DNA from: Lachnospiraceae bacterium
GTDB taxonomy: Bacteria; Bacillota; Clostridia; Lachnospirales; Lachnospiraceae
Length of the DNA: 41,261 nt
Direction of reading: 5' to 3'
Assembly (NCBI GenBank): GCA_024691875.1
Contig: JAILNG010000094.1
Location: 1-41,261, forward strand
The notes under the pieces were generated by a model. It ran no database searches. It was not told the origin of the DNA and worked only from the letters and a program-made list of their open reading frames with translations. How positions within the stretch are numbered: the stretch's first letter is position 1; each line of letters starts with the position of its first letter. Positions 24,543 to 33,237 of this stretch are shown here, piece after piece. Made by a program: the position numbers and the translations under genes.

Positions 24543-26207
24543 TCACTGCCCCAAAACATGATTTGATATCTCAAAGGCATTGCTGTTAGCAAGCCGATAG
24601 AATTCAAGGTAGATCCTCTGAACGATCTCTATAACCTCTTTATCAGACATTCTGTATAAGGGCAAGAGTAAAAGATCGTTTCCGCAATGCACGTATCCGC
24701 CTGTTACGCTGTAGATCCTTCCGACTGCATATTCAATGGCATTTATGGTATCATCCATCTGCTCCTTGTTATAACCGCAACCGTTTCTTCCGCTCACTTT
24801 CAGAACTATCATCATAAGGTCTCTGCCGCAACGTTCTTTAACATGTTTCAAAACAGTCATTAATTTCTCGTCATCAAATTCCGCATCCTGTCCGAACTCT
24901 TCCATAATGAGCCCGATCTCGTCTTCCACTGCGACCGTGATCATGTTTTTGATCTTGACTCCATTTTCCGAAATAGGGAATGCACGCCCATAAGCATCGA
25001 TAGCTGTAAGTTTTCCTTCATCAAATAGTTTCAGGAATATGTCCGTAAGCTCCGGATCGAATTGTTTTCCCCTGTAGGCCAGGATCTCGTCCCTTATGAC
25101 TTTTTTATCCATTCCTTTTCTGTAAATACGATCCGAGTACATCGCATCGTAAGCATCCGCGATCGATACTATCCTTGCATGTTCCGGAATGCTTTTCCCC
25201 GAGAGCCCCGTAGGATAGCCTTTTCCGTCAAATCTCTCATGATGAAACCTCGCCACATCCGCAGCTCCCCGGAAATTTTCAAGATGCTGCAGAATGTCTC
25301 CTCCTATGGATGTATGGGACTGGACAACAAAGTACTCTTCATCGGACAGTTTACCGGATTTATTGAGAACCACATCCGGAACTCCGATCTTACCGATGTC
25401 ATGAAGCAGTCCTTCCTGTTTCAGGATTTTCAGTTCTTTATCCGAATACCCCAACTGTCTCGCTATCATAACGGCATACTGCGCCACACGGTAAGAATGA
25501 CCGTTGGTGTATCTGTCCTTTGCATCGATTGATGTGGCAAGCGCTTCGATCATCTGAAAAGAAAGCTTTTCCACATCGTTGGCTTTTTGTTCCGCAAGCA
25601 CTGTCTGCTTTTCGACTTCCTCATTCAAAGTATTTTCATGATCGATCTGAAAGAGCGTCGTAATGTGATACTGGATCATAGCCGTGGAATTAAGGATAGT
25701 GGAGCACAAAAACAGCAAAGGAAACCTGTTCAAAAAGGTCTCTGTGTAGTAATTCAACATTTCTGCTCTTAACGGGGAATAACTCATTATGATAAACAGG
25801 ATCTCATAATAAAGAGATAGAAAAAGTCCGTACTTTACGCTCAGAAAGTAAGAGAAAACAACCGGAACCAGCATGGTCCAAAGGATTGCAAAGCCTTCAT
25901 TGACACCGAGAAGAGCGTAATACGTGAAAATGAAAACAGATACGTAAACAGCTATCAAAACGCATACATTTCTGTTGTTCAAAAAATAAGAGCAAAAAGC
26001 CGCGGCCAACCCCAACATCGCGATTACTCCCGTTGTTATGGTGACCAGCCCTTTGTCCTGAACAATATTGATAATGGTCATTCCAGTTCCGACTGCAGCA
26101 ATTACACAGCCGAGGAATGTAATAGCAAGCATATTCTTTCTGAGCCGTTCACCGGTGTAGATCGACCTGCCCAACATTATCCATACATTTTTGATCGTAC
26201 TAAACAT
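24543..26207 (-). CDS. membrane HD-GYP phosphodiesterase with C-terminal GGDEF-like remnant
   Basis: A 554-residue protein. About six helices (residues 25-180) form an N-terminal sensor-like module, followed by a short coiled coil (190-215) and an HD-GYP domain (about 217-395). That domain has HD at 269-270 in LLHDIGKIGVPD and HHERFDGKGYP at 322-332, so a c-di-GMP (or related) phosphodiesterase is likely. Residues 410-554 are an extra domain. Its segment DDTINAIEYAVGRIY...GYVHCGNDLLLL follows the spacing of a GGDEF fold, but the active-site motif is reduced to G509-N-D511. The start is ATG 26207; a longer frame to 26315 would overlap rpe by 71 bases and lacks support. It is the last gene of the long operon, 37 bases after rpe. 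Confidence 0.85.
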   Translation of the reverse strand: MFSTIKNVWIMLGRSIYTGERLRKNMLAITFLGCVIAAVGTGMTIINIVQDKGLVTITTGVIAMLGLAAAFCSYFLNNRNVCVLIAVYVSVFIFTYYALLGVNEGFAILWTMLVPVVFSYFLSVKYGLFLSLYYEILFIIMSYSPLRAEMLNYYTETFLNRFPLLFLCSTILNSTAMIQYHITTLFQIDHENTLNEEVEKQTVLAEQKANDVEKLSFQMIEALATSIDAKDRYTNGHSYRVAQYAVMIARQLGYSDKELKILKQEGLLHDIGKIGVPDVVLNKSGKLSDEEYFVVQSHTSIGGDILQHLENFRGAADVARFHHERFDGKGYPTGLSGKSIPEHARIVSIADAYDAMYSDRIYRKGMDKKVIRDEILAYRGKQFDPELTDIFLKLFDEGKLTAIDAYGRAFPISENGVKIKNMITVAVEDEIGLIMEEFGQDAEFDDEKLMTVLKHVKERCGRDLMMIVLKVSGRNGCGYNKEQMDDTINAIEYAVGRIYSVTGGYVHCGNDLLLLPLYRMSDKEVIEIVQRIYLEFYRLANSNAFEISNHVLGQ

Positions 26208-26244
26208 AGCTTTCTTTCGTTTCCCTTTACTGATAACGATTTCC

Positions 26245-26895
26245 CTAAGCCATAATACCCCTGAATCTCTTAATATTATCCTCAATATCTCCGCCAAAGA
26301 TCGCTGTACCCGCAACTATGGTATCAACTCCGGATCCCAGCACAGACTCGAGATTTGAAAGATTGATCCCGCCGTCCATTTCCAAACGGCAGGAAGGATT
26401 GACCTTTAACAATTCTTTTTTTATGGCCCTCGCCTTATCCAGAGCTTCGGGAATAAACTTCTGTCCTCCGAAGCCGGGATGAACACTCATTACAAGGACA
26501 AGATCTGCCATTCCGACAAAAGGAAGGATCTCCTTTACATCGGTTTCCGGATTTAAAGTAATTCCGGCCTGCATTCCCACCTCTTTCACCTTTTTCATGG
26601 TACAGGCCGTATCTTTACAGGCCTCCACATGGACGGTAAGCAGATCGCTGCCCGCATTTTTAAAATCCATTATATATCTCTCGGGATCAACAACCATCAA
26701 ATGAGTATCAAAGAAAAGACCGCATTGCTTTCTGATACTTGCGATCACAGGCATTCCAAAGGATATGCTCGGAACAAACATTCCATCCATCACGTCCACA
26801 TGAAGCCATTTGATATCATTTTTTTCAAGTGTATCCAGCTGAGGCTTTAATCTTCCGAAGTCAGCCGCCAGCATGGAAGGCGAAAGTATATTCAT
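26245..26895 (-). CDS. rpe: ribulose-phosphate 3-epimerase
   Basis: TIM-barrel enzyme of the pentose phosphate pathway converting ribulose-5-phosphate and xylulose-5-phosphate. Family features in 216 residues are ILSPSMLAADFGRL at the start, HVDVMDGMFVPSISFG, THLMVVDPERYI, VMSVHPGFGGQKFIP and LEMDGGINLSNL, including the metal-binding His and Asp residues. ATG 26895 is chosen over TTG 26898: it shares a base with the rsgA stop (TGATG) and has AAGGA seven bases upstream. The rsgA-rpe order is common in Firmicutes. Confidence 0.96.
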   Translation of the reverse strand: MNILSPSMLAADFGRLKPQLDTLEKNDIKWLHVDVMDGMFVPSISFGMPVIASIRKQCGLFFDTHLMVVDPERYIMDFKNAGSDLLTVHVEACKDTACTMKKVKEVGMQAGITLNPETDVKEILPFVGMADLVLVMSVHPGFGGQKFIPEALDKARAIKKELLKVNPSCRLEMDGGINLSNLESVLGSGVDTIVAGTAIFGGDIEDNIKRFRGIMA

Positions 26896-27764
26896 CAATA
26901 TTTCCTTCTGTTCTTTAACTCGTTATAAAGCAAAACATAATTGTCATATCTGTTTTTGGATATCTTGCCGTTTTCAAGCATTTCCTTTACGGCACAATCC
27001 GGTTCACTGATGTGTGAACAGCCGGTAAATCTGCATTTCCCGATGCAGGAGCACATCTCCGGATAATACTTTTCCAATTGTCCCGCTTCTATTCCCATAA
27101 CATCAAAGGAAGTAAAGCCGGGAGTATCGAAGATCCAAGCATCTTCATCGACTTTCATCAACTCCGAATGACGGGTCGTGTTCTTTCCGCGCATGATCTT
27201 TTCGGAAAGCTCTCCCGTTTCCATCTTTTCTCTGCCAAGAAAGAAATTGACCAACGTTGATTTACCTACGCCCGAAGGACCGGCCAAAACAGTCGTTTTT
27301 CCCTTTAACAGTTCTTTAAGCTCTTCTGTACCTTCATGTTTTTTGGCTGAAATAAAACGGATTTCATAGCCTGAGCCCGAAAATCCGTTTTTTATAGTCT
27401 CTATTTCAGCATCGGAAGCAAGGTCCGACTTATTAAAAACAAGAACAGTGGGCACTCCTGCCATCTCCATATTAATGAGAAAGCGATCCGCCAGGTTCAG
27501 ATTCGGTTTAGGAGCATTTATGGCAAAAACAAGCATGGCCTGAGAAGCATTGGCCACTTCCGGCCTGATGAGTTCGCTTGTTCTTGGGGATATATCGGAA
27601 ATCAGTCCCGAACCGTCTTCAAGAAGTTCAACAGTTACATTATCGCCCACAAGAGGCTTGATCTTGTCTTTTCTGAACTTACCCTTGGGCTTACATTCCA
27701 AAAGACCGATCTCCGTATCCGTAAAATAAAGTCCTCCGACTCCTTTAACAATTCTTCCCTGCAC
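26895..27764 (-). CDS. rsgA: ribosome small subunit-dependent GTPase A
   Basis: Circularly permuted GTPase (289 residues) that checks late 30S subunit maturation. An OB-fold (about 1-65) precedes the permuted G motifs: FNKSD (G4) first, then GPSGVGKST (G1) and DTPGF (G3). The C-terminal zinc knuckle has the pattern Cys, Cys, His, Cys in CSCIGKCRFTGCSHISEPDC. The start is GTG 27764, which shares one base with the kinase stop (TAGTG); GGAGG is 13 bases upstream. Position after the kinase gene is conserved in Firmicutes. Confidence 0.96.
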   Translation of the reverse strand: MQGRIVKGVGGLYFTDTEIGLLECKPKGKFRKDKIKPLVGDNVTVELLEDGSGLISDISPRTSELIRPEVANASQAMLVFAINAPKPNLNLADRFLINMEMAGVPTVLVFNKSDLASDAEIETIKNGFSGSGYEIRFISAKKHEGTEELKELLKGKTTVLAGPSGVGKSTLVNFFLGREKMETGELSEKIMRGKNTTRHSELMKVDEDAWIFDTPGFTSFDVMGIEAGQLEKYYPEMCSCIGKCRFTGCSHISEPDCAVKEMLENGKISKNRYDNYVLLYNELKNRRKY

Positions 27765-29953
27765 TACTGTTCATTAACCTCCAGATTTACAATCTGCGTG
27801 CCGATGTCCTGTCCGTCAAGATAAGCGGTGACGTACGCTTCTCCGGTGGTGAGCTGTCCGTAATCCACATCGCCGTTGGCGAATTCAGTGTAAAGCTTAA
27901 AGGAATAAACTCTGGAGAATGTACTGTAGTCAACTACATAGTACTGCTCATCGGCAGAAGCATTCTCGTAATCTACATAGATAATTGACGAGTAATCGCC
28001 CTGTGCAATTTCAAAGAACAGGTTCGATGTATAGAACGAATTGCAAGGGTTACGCATCTGTGTTGTATCATAAGTAACAGAGTAATAGTTTCTTCCGTAA
28101 CCCGGTGCAGGTGACGGAGTTACGTCAGCAGGCATGGGTCCCATGCTGAGAACAACATCAACAGATGATCCCAGAACAATGGTCTTGTCAGCAGCTACAG
28201 ACTGTGTGATAACACAGCCGTAAGCAACTTCAGTGCTGTAATCGTAAGTAACTTCACCGAGCTTAAGTCCGGCATTTTCAAGAAGTTCCTTGGCAACCTG
28301 TTCATTCTTTGTGAGAACATCAGGTACATTTGTGTATTCATCAGGCTCACCGAGGCTCACATAAAGCATTATCGAGTCTCCCGAATGAGCTATGGTTCCA
28401 ACCTTGGGTTCAGTACTGATGACCTGCCCCGCAACAATGGAATCACTTCTTCTGAACTGAGGAATAACTTCAAAGCCCATAGCTTCAAGCTGGCTGGTAG
28501 CTGCAGCCTGAGTGAGGCCGATCAGTCTGGGGATGGTAATGGGTTCTCCGCCCGCGGAAAGTGTGAGCTTTATCGTCTGATTTACAAGCACATCGGCGTT
28601 TGCCACAGGATACTGTCTTATGACAGTTCCCTCATCCTGAGTCGAATACTCTGCGTCTTCGTAAACAATGGTAAAATCAGGAGACTTGGCATACATGAAG
28701 TTCTCCGCATCTTCCTTTGTGTATCCGAAAAGATTGGGCATGGAAATGGTCGCAACCTGTGTGGGAACAGGTGTGGTACTTACCTGTGAGGAAATTCCGG
28801 GGGTAGGTGTGGTGTTTCCGTTGCCGTTTCCCGAACCTCCGAAAAACTTGAAGCAAAGAAAAGCCGCAAAGATCACAAGTCCAATAGCAGCAATTATGGT
28901 GATCACAATAATGACCTTTTCAAACTTGGAATCAATGGTATCGAGCTCTTCAAATTCTTCCCGCAAAACCTTACCGTTATTGTACTGGTTTTGCTGTCTT
29001 GCATAATTGTCATTGTAAGCTGTCTGCTGAACGGGAGCTGCAGCAGCCTGATTCTGGATCTCTGAAGTCTCCGCACTTGTAAAGGTCCTTGTTCTTCCCT
29101 CTACGCCGCTGTTAATGCGTACAAAGTCTCCATCGGGATTTGTGATGGAGTGCTTTAAATCTATGATAAGATCCGAAGCCGAGCTGTAGCGGTTTTCAGG
29201 ATGCTTTTGCATACACTTCTGAACGACCTTATCCAAAGAATAAGGAATGGAAGGAACCAATTCTCTTGCAGGCTTCGCCTCCAGCTGAATATGTTTTAAA
29301 GCAACCGAAACATCGGACTCTCCTCCGAAAGGAAGCTGGCCCGTAAGCATCTCATATAAAGTTACACCCAATGAATAGATGTCGCTGCGTTCGTCATAAT
29401 AGCCGCCTCTTGCCTGTTCGGGCGAAAGGTAATGAACAGAGCCTACGGCATTTTGAGTGTAGGTATCGGAAGAAACCACCTTTGCGATACCGAAGTCGGC
29501 AACTTTAACCTTACCGTCCCTGGAGATCATAATGTTCTGCGGTTTAATGTCTCTGTGAATGATACCGTGTTCATGAGCGGCTTCCATGCCCTGAGCTATC
29601 TGGATACTGATACCGACAGCTTCTCTGACTTCAAGTCTGCCCTTCTTCTCAATAAACTTTTTAAGGGTAATGCCTTCAACAAGCTCCATTACGATATAAT
29701 GAAACCCCTTGTCATCTCCGACATCGTAAACGCTTACAATGTTAGGATGAGAAAGTCCCGCAGCTGATTTGGCTTCATTTTTGAAACGCGAAATAAAGCT
29801 CTTATCATTGGAAAATTCGGATTTCAATACTTTAACCGCAATCAGACGGTTCAGTCTGGTGTCAACGGCTCTGTAAACATCCGCCATACCACCGGAACCG
29901 ATCCGTTCCTTGATCTCATATCTTTCGCTAAGTAATGTGCCTGTTTCTATCAT
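27764..29953 (-). CDS. prkC: PASTA-domain Ser/Thr protein kinase (PrkC/StkP type)
   Basis: Transmembrane kinase of 729 residues. The kinase domain (about 11-270) has the glycine loop GSGGMADVY, Lys41, HRDIKPQN at 133-140 (catalytic Asp135), DFG 153-155 and the activation-loop end VHYLSPEQ. A Gln/Asn-rich juxtamembrane stretch precedes the transmembrane helix at about 346-370. Three extracellular PASTA repeats follow (about 402-466, 470-535, 540-605), which in relatives sense muropeptides or lipid II. After a Pro-rich spacer there is a further 110-residue C-terminal region, rich in Tyr and Ser, that I do not recognise. GGAGG lies five bases before ATG 29953. With the PP2C gene upstream it forms the usual opposing pair controlling cell-wall growth and division. 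Confidence 0.96.
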   Translation of the reverse strand: MIETGTLLSERYEIKERIGSGGMADVYRAVDTRLNRLIAVKVLKSEFSNDKSFISRFKNEAKSAAGLSHPNIVSVYDVGDDKGFHYIVMELVEGITLKKFIEKKGRLEVREAVGISIQIAQGMEAAHEHGIIHRDIKPQNIMISRDGKVKVADFGIAKVVSSDTYTQNAVGSVHYLSPEQARGGYYDERSDIYSLGVTLYEMLTGQLPFGGESDVSVALKHIQLEAKPARELVPSIPYSLDKVVQKCMQKHPENRYSSASDLIIDLKHSITNPDGDFVRINSGVEGRTRTFTSAETSEIQNQAAAAPVQQTAYNDNYARQQNQYNNGKVLREEFEELDTIDSKFEKVIIVITIIAAIGLVIFAAFLCFKFFGGSGNGNGNTTPTPGISSQVSTTPVPTQVATISMPNLFGYTKEDAENFMYAKSPDFTIVYEDAEYSTQDEGTVIRQYPVANADVLVNQTIKLTLSAGGEPITIPRLIGLTQAAATSQLEAMGFEVIPQFRRSDSIVAGQVISTEPKVGTIAHSGDSIMLYVSLGEPDEYTNVPDVLTKNEQVAKELLENAGLKLGEVTYDYSTEVAYGCVITQSVAADKTIVLGSSVDVVLSMGPMPADVTPSPAPGYGRNYYSVTYDTTQMRNPCNSFYTSNLFFEIAQGDYSSIIYVDYENASADEQYYVVDYSTFSRVYSFKLYTEFANGDVDYGQLTTGEAYVTAYLDGQDIGTQIVNLEVNEQ

Positions 29954-29981
29954 AAGTTCCTCCGGTAAAAGGTTTAAGCAT

Positions 29982-30710
29982 TTATATCTCAGTCAAGACA
30001 ACAGAAATATTGTCTTTTCCACCACGTTCATTGGCCAGATCCACAAGTGTCCGGGCCTTTTCTTCAAGAGTTTTCTTTTTGTCTTCCAGACAATCGTTCA
30101 TTTTGTCATCATCAACCATATTCGACAAGCCGTCGGAGCAAAGAAGGATAATGTCTCCGCTTTCGATCTCCGTTTCAAAAAAATCCGGTTCTACGACTGA
30201 TTCGACTCCTATCGCACGGGTGATAATGTTTTTCTTGGGATGATGAGCCGCATCCTTTCTTTCAAGTTCACCGTTCTGTATCATATTCTCCACAAGAGAA
30301 TGGTCCACGGTGATCTGTCGCAGCCCGTCGGTTCTTGAAAAAAGATACATTCTGCTGTCTCCGACATTGGTAACGGTCACTGTTCCGTTATTTATCACGG
30401 CAGCTACAAGGGTAGTTCCCATTCCCTTGTATTCGGGAGTTCTGAGAGATTCGGTATAAACATGCTCGTTAACGGCATTTACTATGCTTTGCAATCCCCC
30501 AAGCAATGTTTTGAATTTTCCGCCCTTAGCCTCTTTTATAAAGTCATCAACGCAAAATCGCGATGCATAGTCCCCGGCTTTGTGACCTCCCATTCCGTCT
30601 GCAACAATGTACAGATTCGGAAGAATGCCGATGGCTTCATCGCTCCTGAATATAAAGTCCTGATTTATTGCGCGTTGTCTCCCAATATCGGTTAAGGCTG
30701 CGGATTTCAA
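29982..30710 (-). CDS. prpC: PP2C-family Ser/Thr protein phosphatase (Stp/PrpC type)
   Basis: Metal-dependent phosphatase (242 residues) that reverses phosphorylation by the adjacent kinase. Visible motifs are DIGRQRAINQD near the start, VADGMGGHKAGDYAS (metal-binding Asp and Gly), VGDSRMYLF, ITRAIG, LCSDGLSNMV and ERGGKDNISVVL at the end. The frame is open to 30749, but TTG 30710 is the likely start: GGAGGAG lies just upstream, TTG overlaps the rlmN stop (TTGA), and the family N-terminus fits. Coupled to rlmN and 28 bases before prkC. Confidence 0.94.
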   Translation of the reverse strand: MKSAALTDIGRQRAINQDFIFRSDEAIGILPNLYIVADGMGGHKAGDYASRFCVDDFIKEAKGGKFKTLLGGLQSIVNAVNEHVYTESLRTPEYKGMGTTLVAAVINNGTVTVTNVGDSRMYLFSRTDGLRQITVDHSLVENMIQNGELERKDAAHHPKKNIITRAIGVESVVEPDFFETEIESGDIILLCSDGLSNMVDDDKMNDCLEDKKKTLEEKARTLVDLANERGGKDNISVVLTEI

Positions 30711-31738
30711 TTGCTCTCCTCCATAAAACTTCTTCTCAACTGTCCGCATGCAGCATCAATGTCTGTGCCCATACTCCTTCTAATAGTAACATTTATTCGG
30801 TATTTTTCAAGTATATTTTTAAATTTAGCTACATTGTTATCACCCGATTTAACAAAATTTCTTTCTTTTATTTTGTTGACCGGAATAAGATTAACATGAC
30901 AATTCTTGCCTTTTATCAGCTGTGCAAGCTGTTCGGCCCTTTCTGCGGAATCATTTACACCATCGATCATACTGTATTCAAAAGTGACTCTTCTTGAAGT
31001 TTTTTCAAAAAAATAATCGCATGCTTCAAGGATCTCTTTTACAGAAAAAGCTTTTGCAACCGGCATGATCGTCTTTCTGAGTTCATCCTCAGGTGCATGT
31101 AAAGAAAGAGCAAGCGTAACAGGCAAGCCCTCTTCCGCCAGTCTTCTGATACCGGGCACCAATCCGCAGGTTGAAAGTGTTATATTTCTTACGCTCAGAT
31201 TCTTTCCTTTTTCGTCCGAGATCAGACGAATAAACTTGACGACATTATCATAATTGTCCATGGGCTCTCCGCTTCCCATGATGACTATGTTTGAAATAGA
31301 TACATTGCAGCTTCTCTCTGCTTCGTAAACCTGCTCAAGTATCTCCGAAGGAGTCAGGTTTCTGACAAGTCCGTCAATTGTGGAGGCGCAGAACATACAT
31401 CCCATCCTGCATCCCACCTGAGACGAAACACAGATCGAATAACCATGCTTGTAACTCATAAGAACGGATTCGATAACCTGTCCGTCCTTTAGCTTGTAGA
31501 GAAATTTCACCGTACCGTCTGTGGATTTAAGACTGCGAACTTCAGAAAGCGCTGTGATCTCGTAATTCTCAGAAAGCTTATTTCTCAAGTCTTTTGAAAG
31601 ATTTGTCATTTCCTCAAAGGAATTAACCTTCTTTTCATGAAGCCAGGAGAAGATCTGTCCCGCTCTGAAAGCAGGTTCTCCGATGCTTTTCATTTCAGTT
31701 TTTAATTCTTCTTCGTTAAACGACTTAATATCTTTCAT
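30707..31738 (-). CDS. rlmN: 23S rRNA/tRNA adenine-C2 methyltransferase
   Basis: Radical-SAM enzyme (343 residues) that methylates A2503 of 23S rRNA and A37 of certain tRNAs. The cluster motif is CRMGCMFC (C-x3-C-x2-C), followed by GSGEPMDNYDNV (SAM-binding GEP) and ALSLHAP. The resolving cysteine is in AACGQLR near the C-terminus. The C118-type methyl-carrier/catalytic cysteine arrangement of RlmN is therefore complete. It follows fmt after 14 bases; rsmB, which normally lies between them in Clostridia, is absent. Confidence 0.96.
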   Translation of the reverse strand: MKDIKSFNEEELKTEMKSIGEPAFRAGQIFSWLHEKKVNSFEEMTNLSKDLRNKLSENYEITALSEVRSLKSTDGTVKFLYKLKDGQVIESVLMSYKHGYSICVSSQVGCRMGCMFCASTIDGLVRNLTPSEILEQVYEAERSCNVSISNIVIMGSGEPMDNYDNVVKFIRLISDEKGKNLSVRNITLSTCGLVPGIRRLAEEGLPVTLALSLHAPEDELRKTIMPVAKAFSVKEILEACDYFFEKTSRRVTFEYSMIDGVNDSAERAEQLAQLIKGKNCHVNLIPVNKIKERNFVKSGDNNVAKFKNILEKYRINVTIRRSMGTDIDAACGQLRRSFMEESN

Positions 31739-31752
31739 AGTCTTACCTTACT

Positions 31753-32706
31753 TTAAAAGCCCAAGATTGTACCGGCCTCTATCTTGAAACCGCGTAAAAA
31801 ATCGGCTGTATTCATTCTTTTCTTACCTTCTATCTGAAGTGCATTGATCTTGAGTACGGAATTTGCGCAAAGCACAAGAAATTCATCGCCCTCAGCCCTG
31901 ATCACGGTTCCCTTCTCAGACTTTGCGGCTTCTTTGGTTAAGACGGTTGCGGGCAAAGCTTCCGCGTCCCAGATCTTAAGCAATTTATCATTTATCCTTG
32001 TATAGGCTGTAGGCCAGGGATTCAGACCTCTGATCAGTCTCTCGATCTTTTCGGCGGTATTGTTAAAATCGATCTTGCCAAAAGATTTGTCAAGAGTAGT
32101 AACATAGGTTGCTTCTTCCTCTTTTTGGGGGATCCTCGGTGCTGTCCCGTCTTCAAGAGCATCAAGTGCTTTAAGAAGCAAAGGTCCTCCCATGGCAGCA
32201 AGCTTATCGTGCAGGGAACCTGCAGTCTCCTTCTTTTCCAGCGCCACTTCCTCGCTCATGATCATGTCTCCGGTATCAAGTCCGGCAGCCATATGCATGA
32301 TGGTTACACCGCTTTTTTCTTCTCCGTTGATGACTGCCCATTGTACGGGGGATGCTCCTCTGTATTTGGGCAAAAGAGAAGCATGCACATTAATACAGCC
32401 GAATCTTGGTATCTCAAGAAGTGCAGGCTTAAGGATCTTTCCGTAAGCTGCAACGGCAATTACATCGGGCGCAAGAGCTCTGATGGAATCTATGAATTCG
32501 GGTGTGCCTGCTTTTTCAGGCTGAAGCACGGTCAGTCCATGCTCAAGAGCCAGTTTTTTAACAGGAGGCGCATCCATTTCATGTCCTCTTCCCTTCGGCT
32601 TATCCGGCTGTGTTACTACAGCTGTAATCTCGTGTTTACCGGAGTCGATTATACTTTTTAAAACACAGGCGGCAATTTCCGGTGTTCCCATAAATACAAG
32701 TTTCAT
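31753..32706 (-). CDS. fmt: methionyl-tRNA formyltransferase
   Basis: Transfers a formyl group from 10-formyl-THF to initiator Met-tRNA (317 residues). The N-terminal domain shows VFMGTPEIA, TQPDKPKGRG, NVHASLLPKYRGASP (active-site Asn and His) and GLDTGDM. The C-terminal OB-like domain contains RLIRGLNPWPTAYT. It is paired with def, which removes the same formyl group, and folD in this window makes its cofactor. GAGGG precedes ATG 32706. Confidence 0.97.
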   Translation of the reverse strand: MKLVFMGTPEIAACVLKSIIDSGKHEITAVVTQPDKPKGRGHEMDAPPVKKLALEHGLTVLQPEKAGTPEFIDSIRALAPDVIAVAAYGKILKPALLEIPRFGCINVHASLLPKYRGASPVQWAVINGEEKSGVTIMHMAAGLDTGDMIMSEEVALEKKETAGSLHDKLAAMGGPLLLKALDALEDGTAPRIPQKEEEATYVTTLDKSFGKIDFNNTAEKIERLIRGLNPWPTAYTRINDKLLKIWDAEALPATVLTKEAAKSEKGTVIRAEGDEFLVLCANSVLKINALQIEGKKRMNTADFLRGFKIEAGTILGF

Positions 32707-32729
32707 GCGATTCTACCCTCGTAGTAAGA

Positions 32730-33212
32730 TTATTCTTGTGCCTCGTAGGAAGTATTTTTAAGTTCTCCCTCAAGTTTCTCAATGTACATATGTCCATGAA
32801 GATGATCGATCTCATGGCAAAAAGCTCTGGCCAAGAGTTCCGTACCTTCAACTGTGATCTCTTCCATATTTTCGTTTAATGCCTTAACAACAACGTGATT
32901 GGGTCTGGTAACAGTTCCCTGCTTTCCGGGAAGTGAAAGGCATCCCTCATCACCTGTCTGTTCACCGTCAGACTCTACGATGACGGGATTGATCAAAACA
33001 TAGGGCTCGGAGCAGTCCTCCGAGATATCAACCACACAGATCTGCTTAAGGATACCAACCTGGGGAGCGGCAAGTCCGACACCTCCCGCTTCATACATCG
33101 TATCAAGCATATCCTCGATAAGGATCGAGATCCTTTCGGTCATCTTGTCCACCTTTTTGCATTCTTTTGAAAGAACGGGATCGGGATACTTTCTAATGTT
33201 TCTTATAGCCAT
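32730..33212 (-). CDS. def: peptide deformylase
   Basis: Metalloenzyme (160 residues) removing the N-formyl group from new proteins. All three motifs are present: GVGLAAPQVG (about 44-53), EGCLSLPG (metal-ligand Cys) and HEIDHLHG (two His ligands and catalytic Glu). It is a type 1/type 3-size enzyme without the insertions of long Gram-positive deformylases. A textbook AGGAGG lies before ATG 33212. It sits between priA and fmt, the conserved order. Confidence 0.97.
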   Translation of the reverse strand: MAIRNIRKYPDPVLSKECKKVDKMTERISILIEDMLDTMYEAGGVGLAAPQVGILKQICVVDISEDCSEPYVLINPVIVESDGEQTGDEGCLSLPGKQGTVTRPNHVVVKALNENMEEITVEGTELLARAFCHEIDHLHGHMYIEKLEGELKNTSYEAQE

Positions 33213-33237
33213 GTAAAACCTCCTGTAAATCTGAAAA

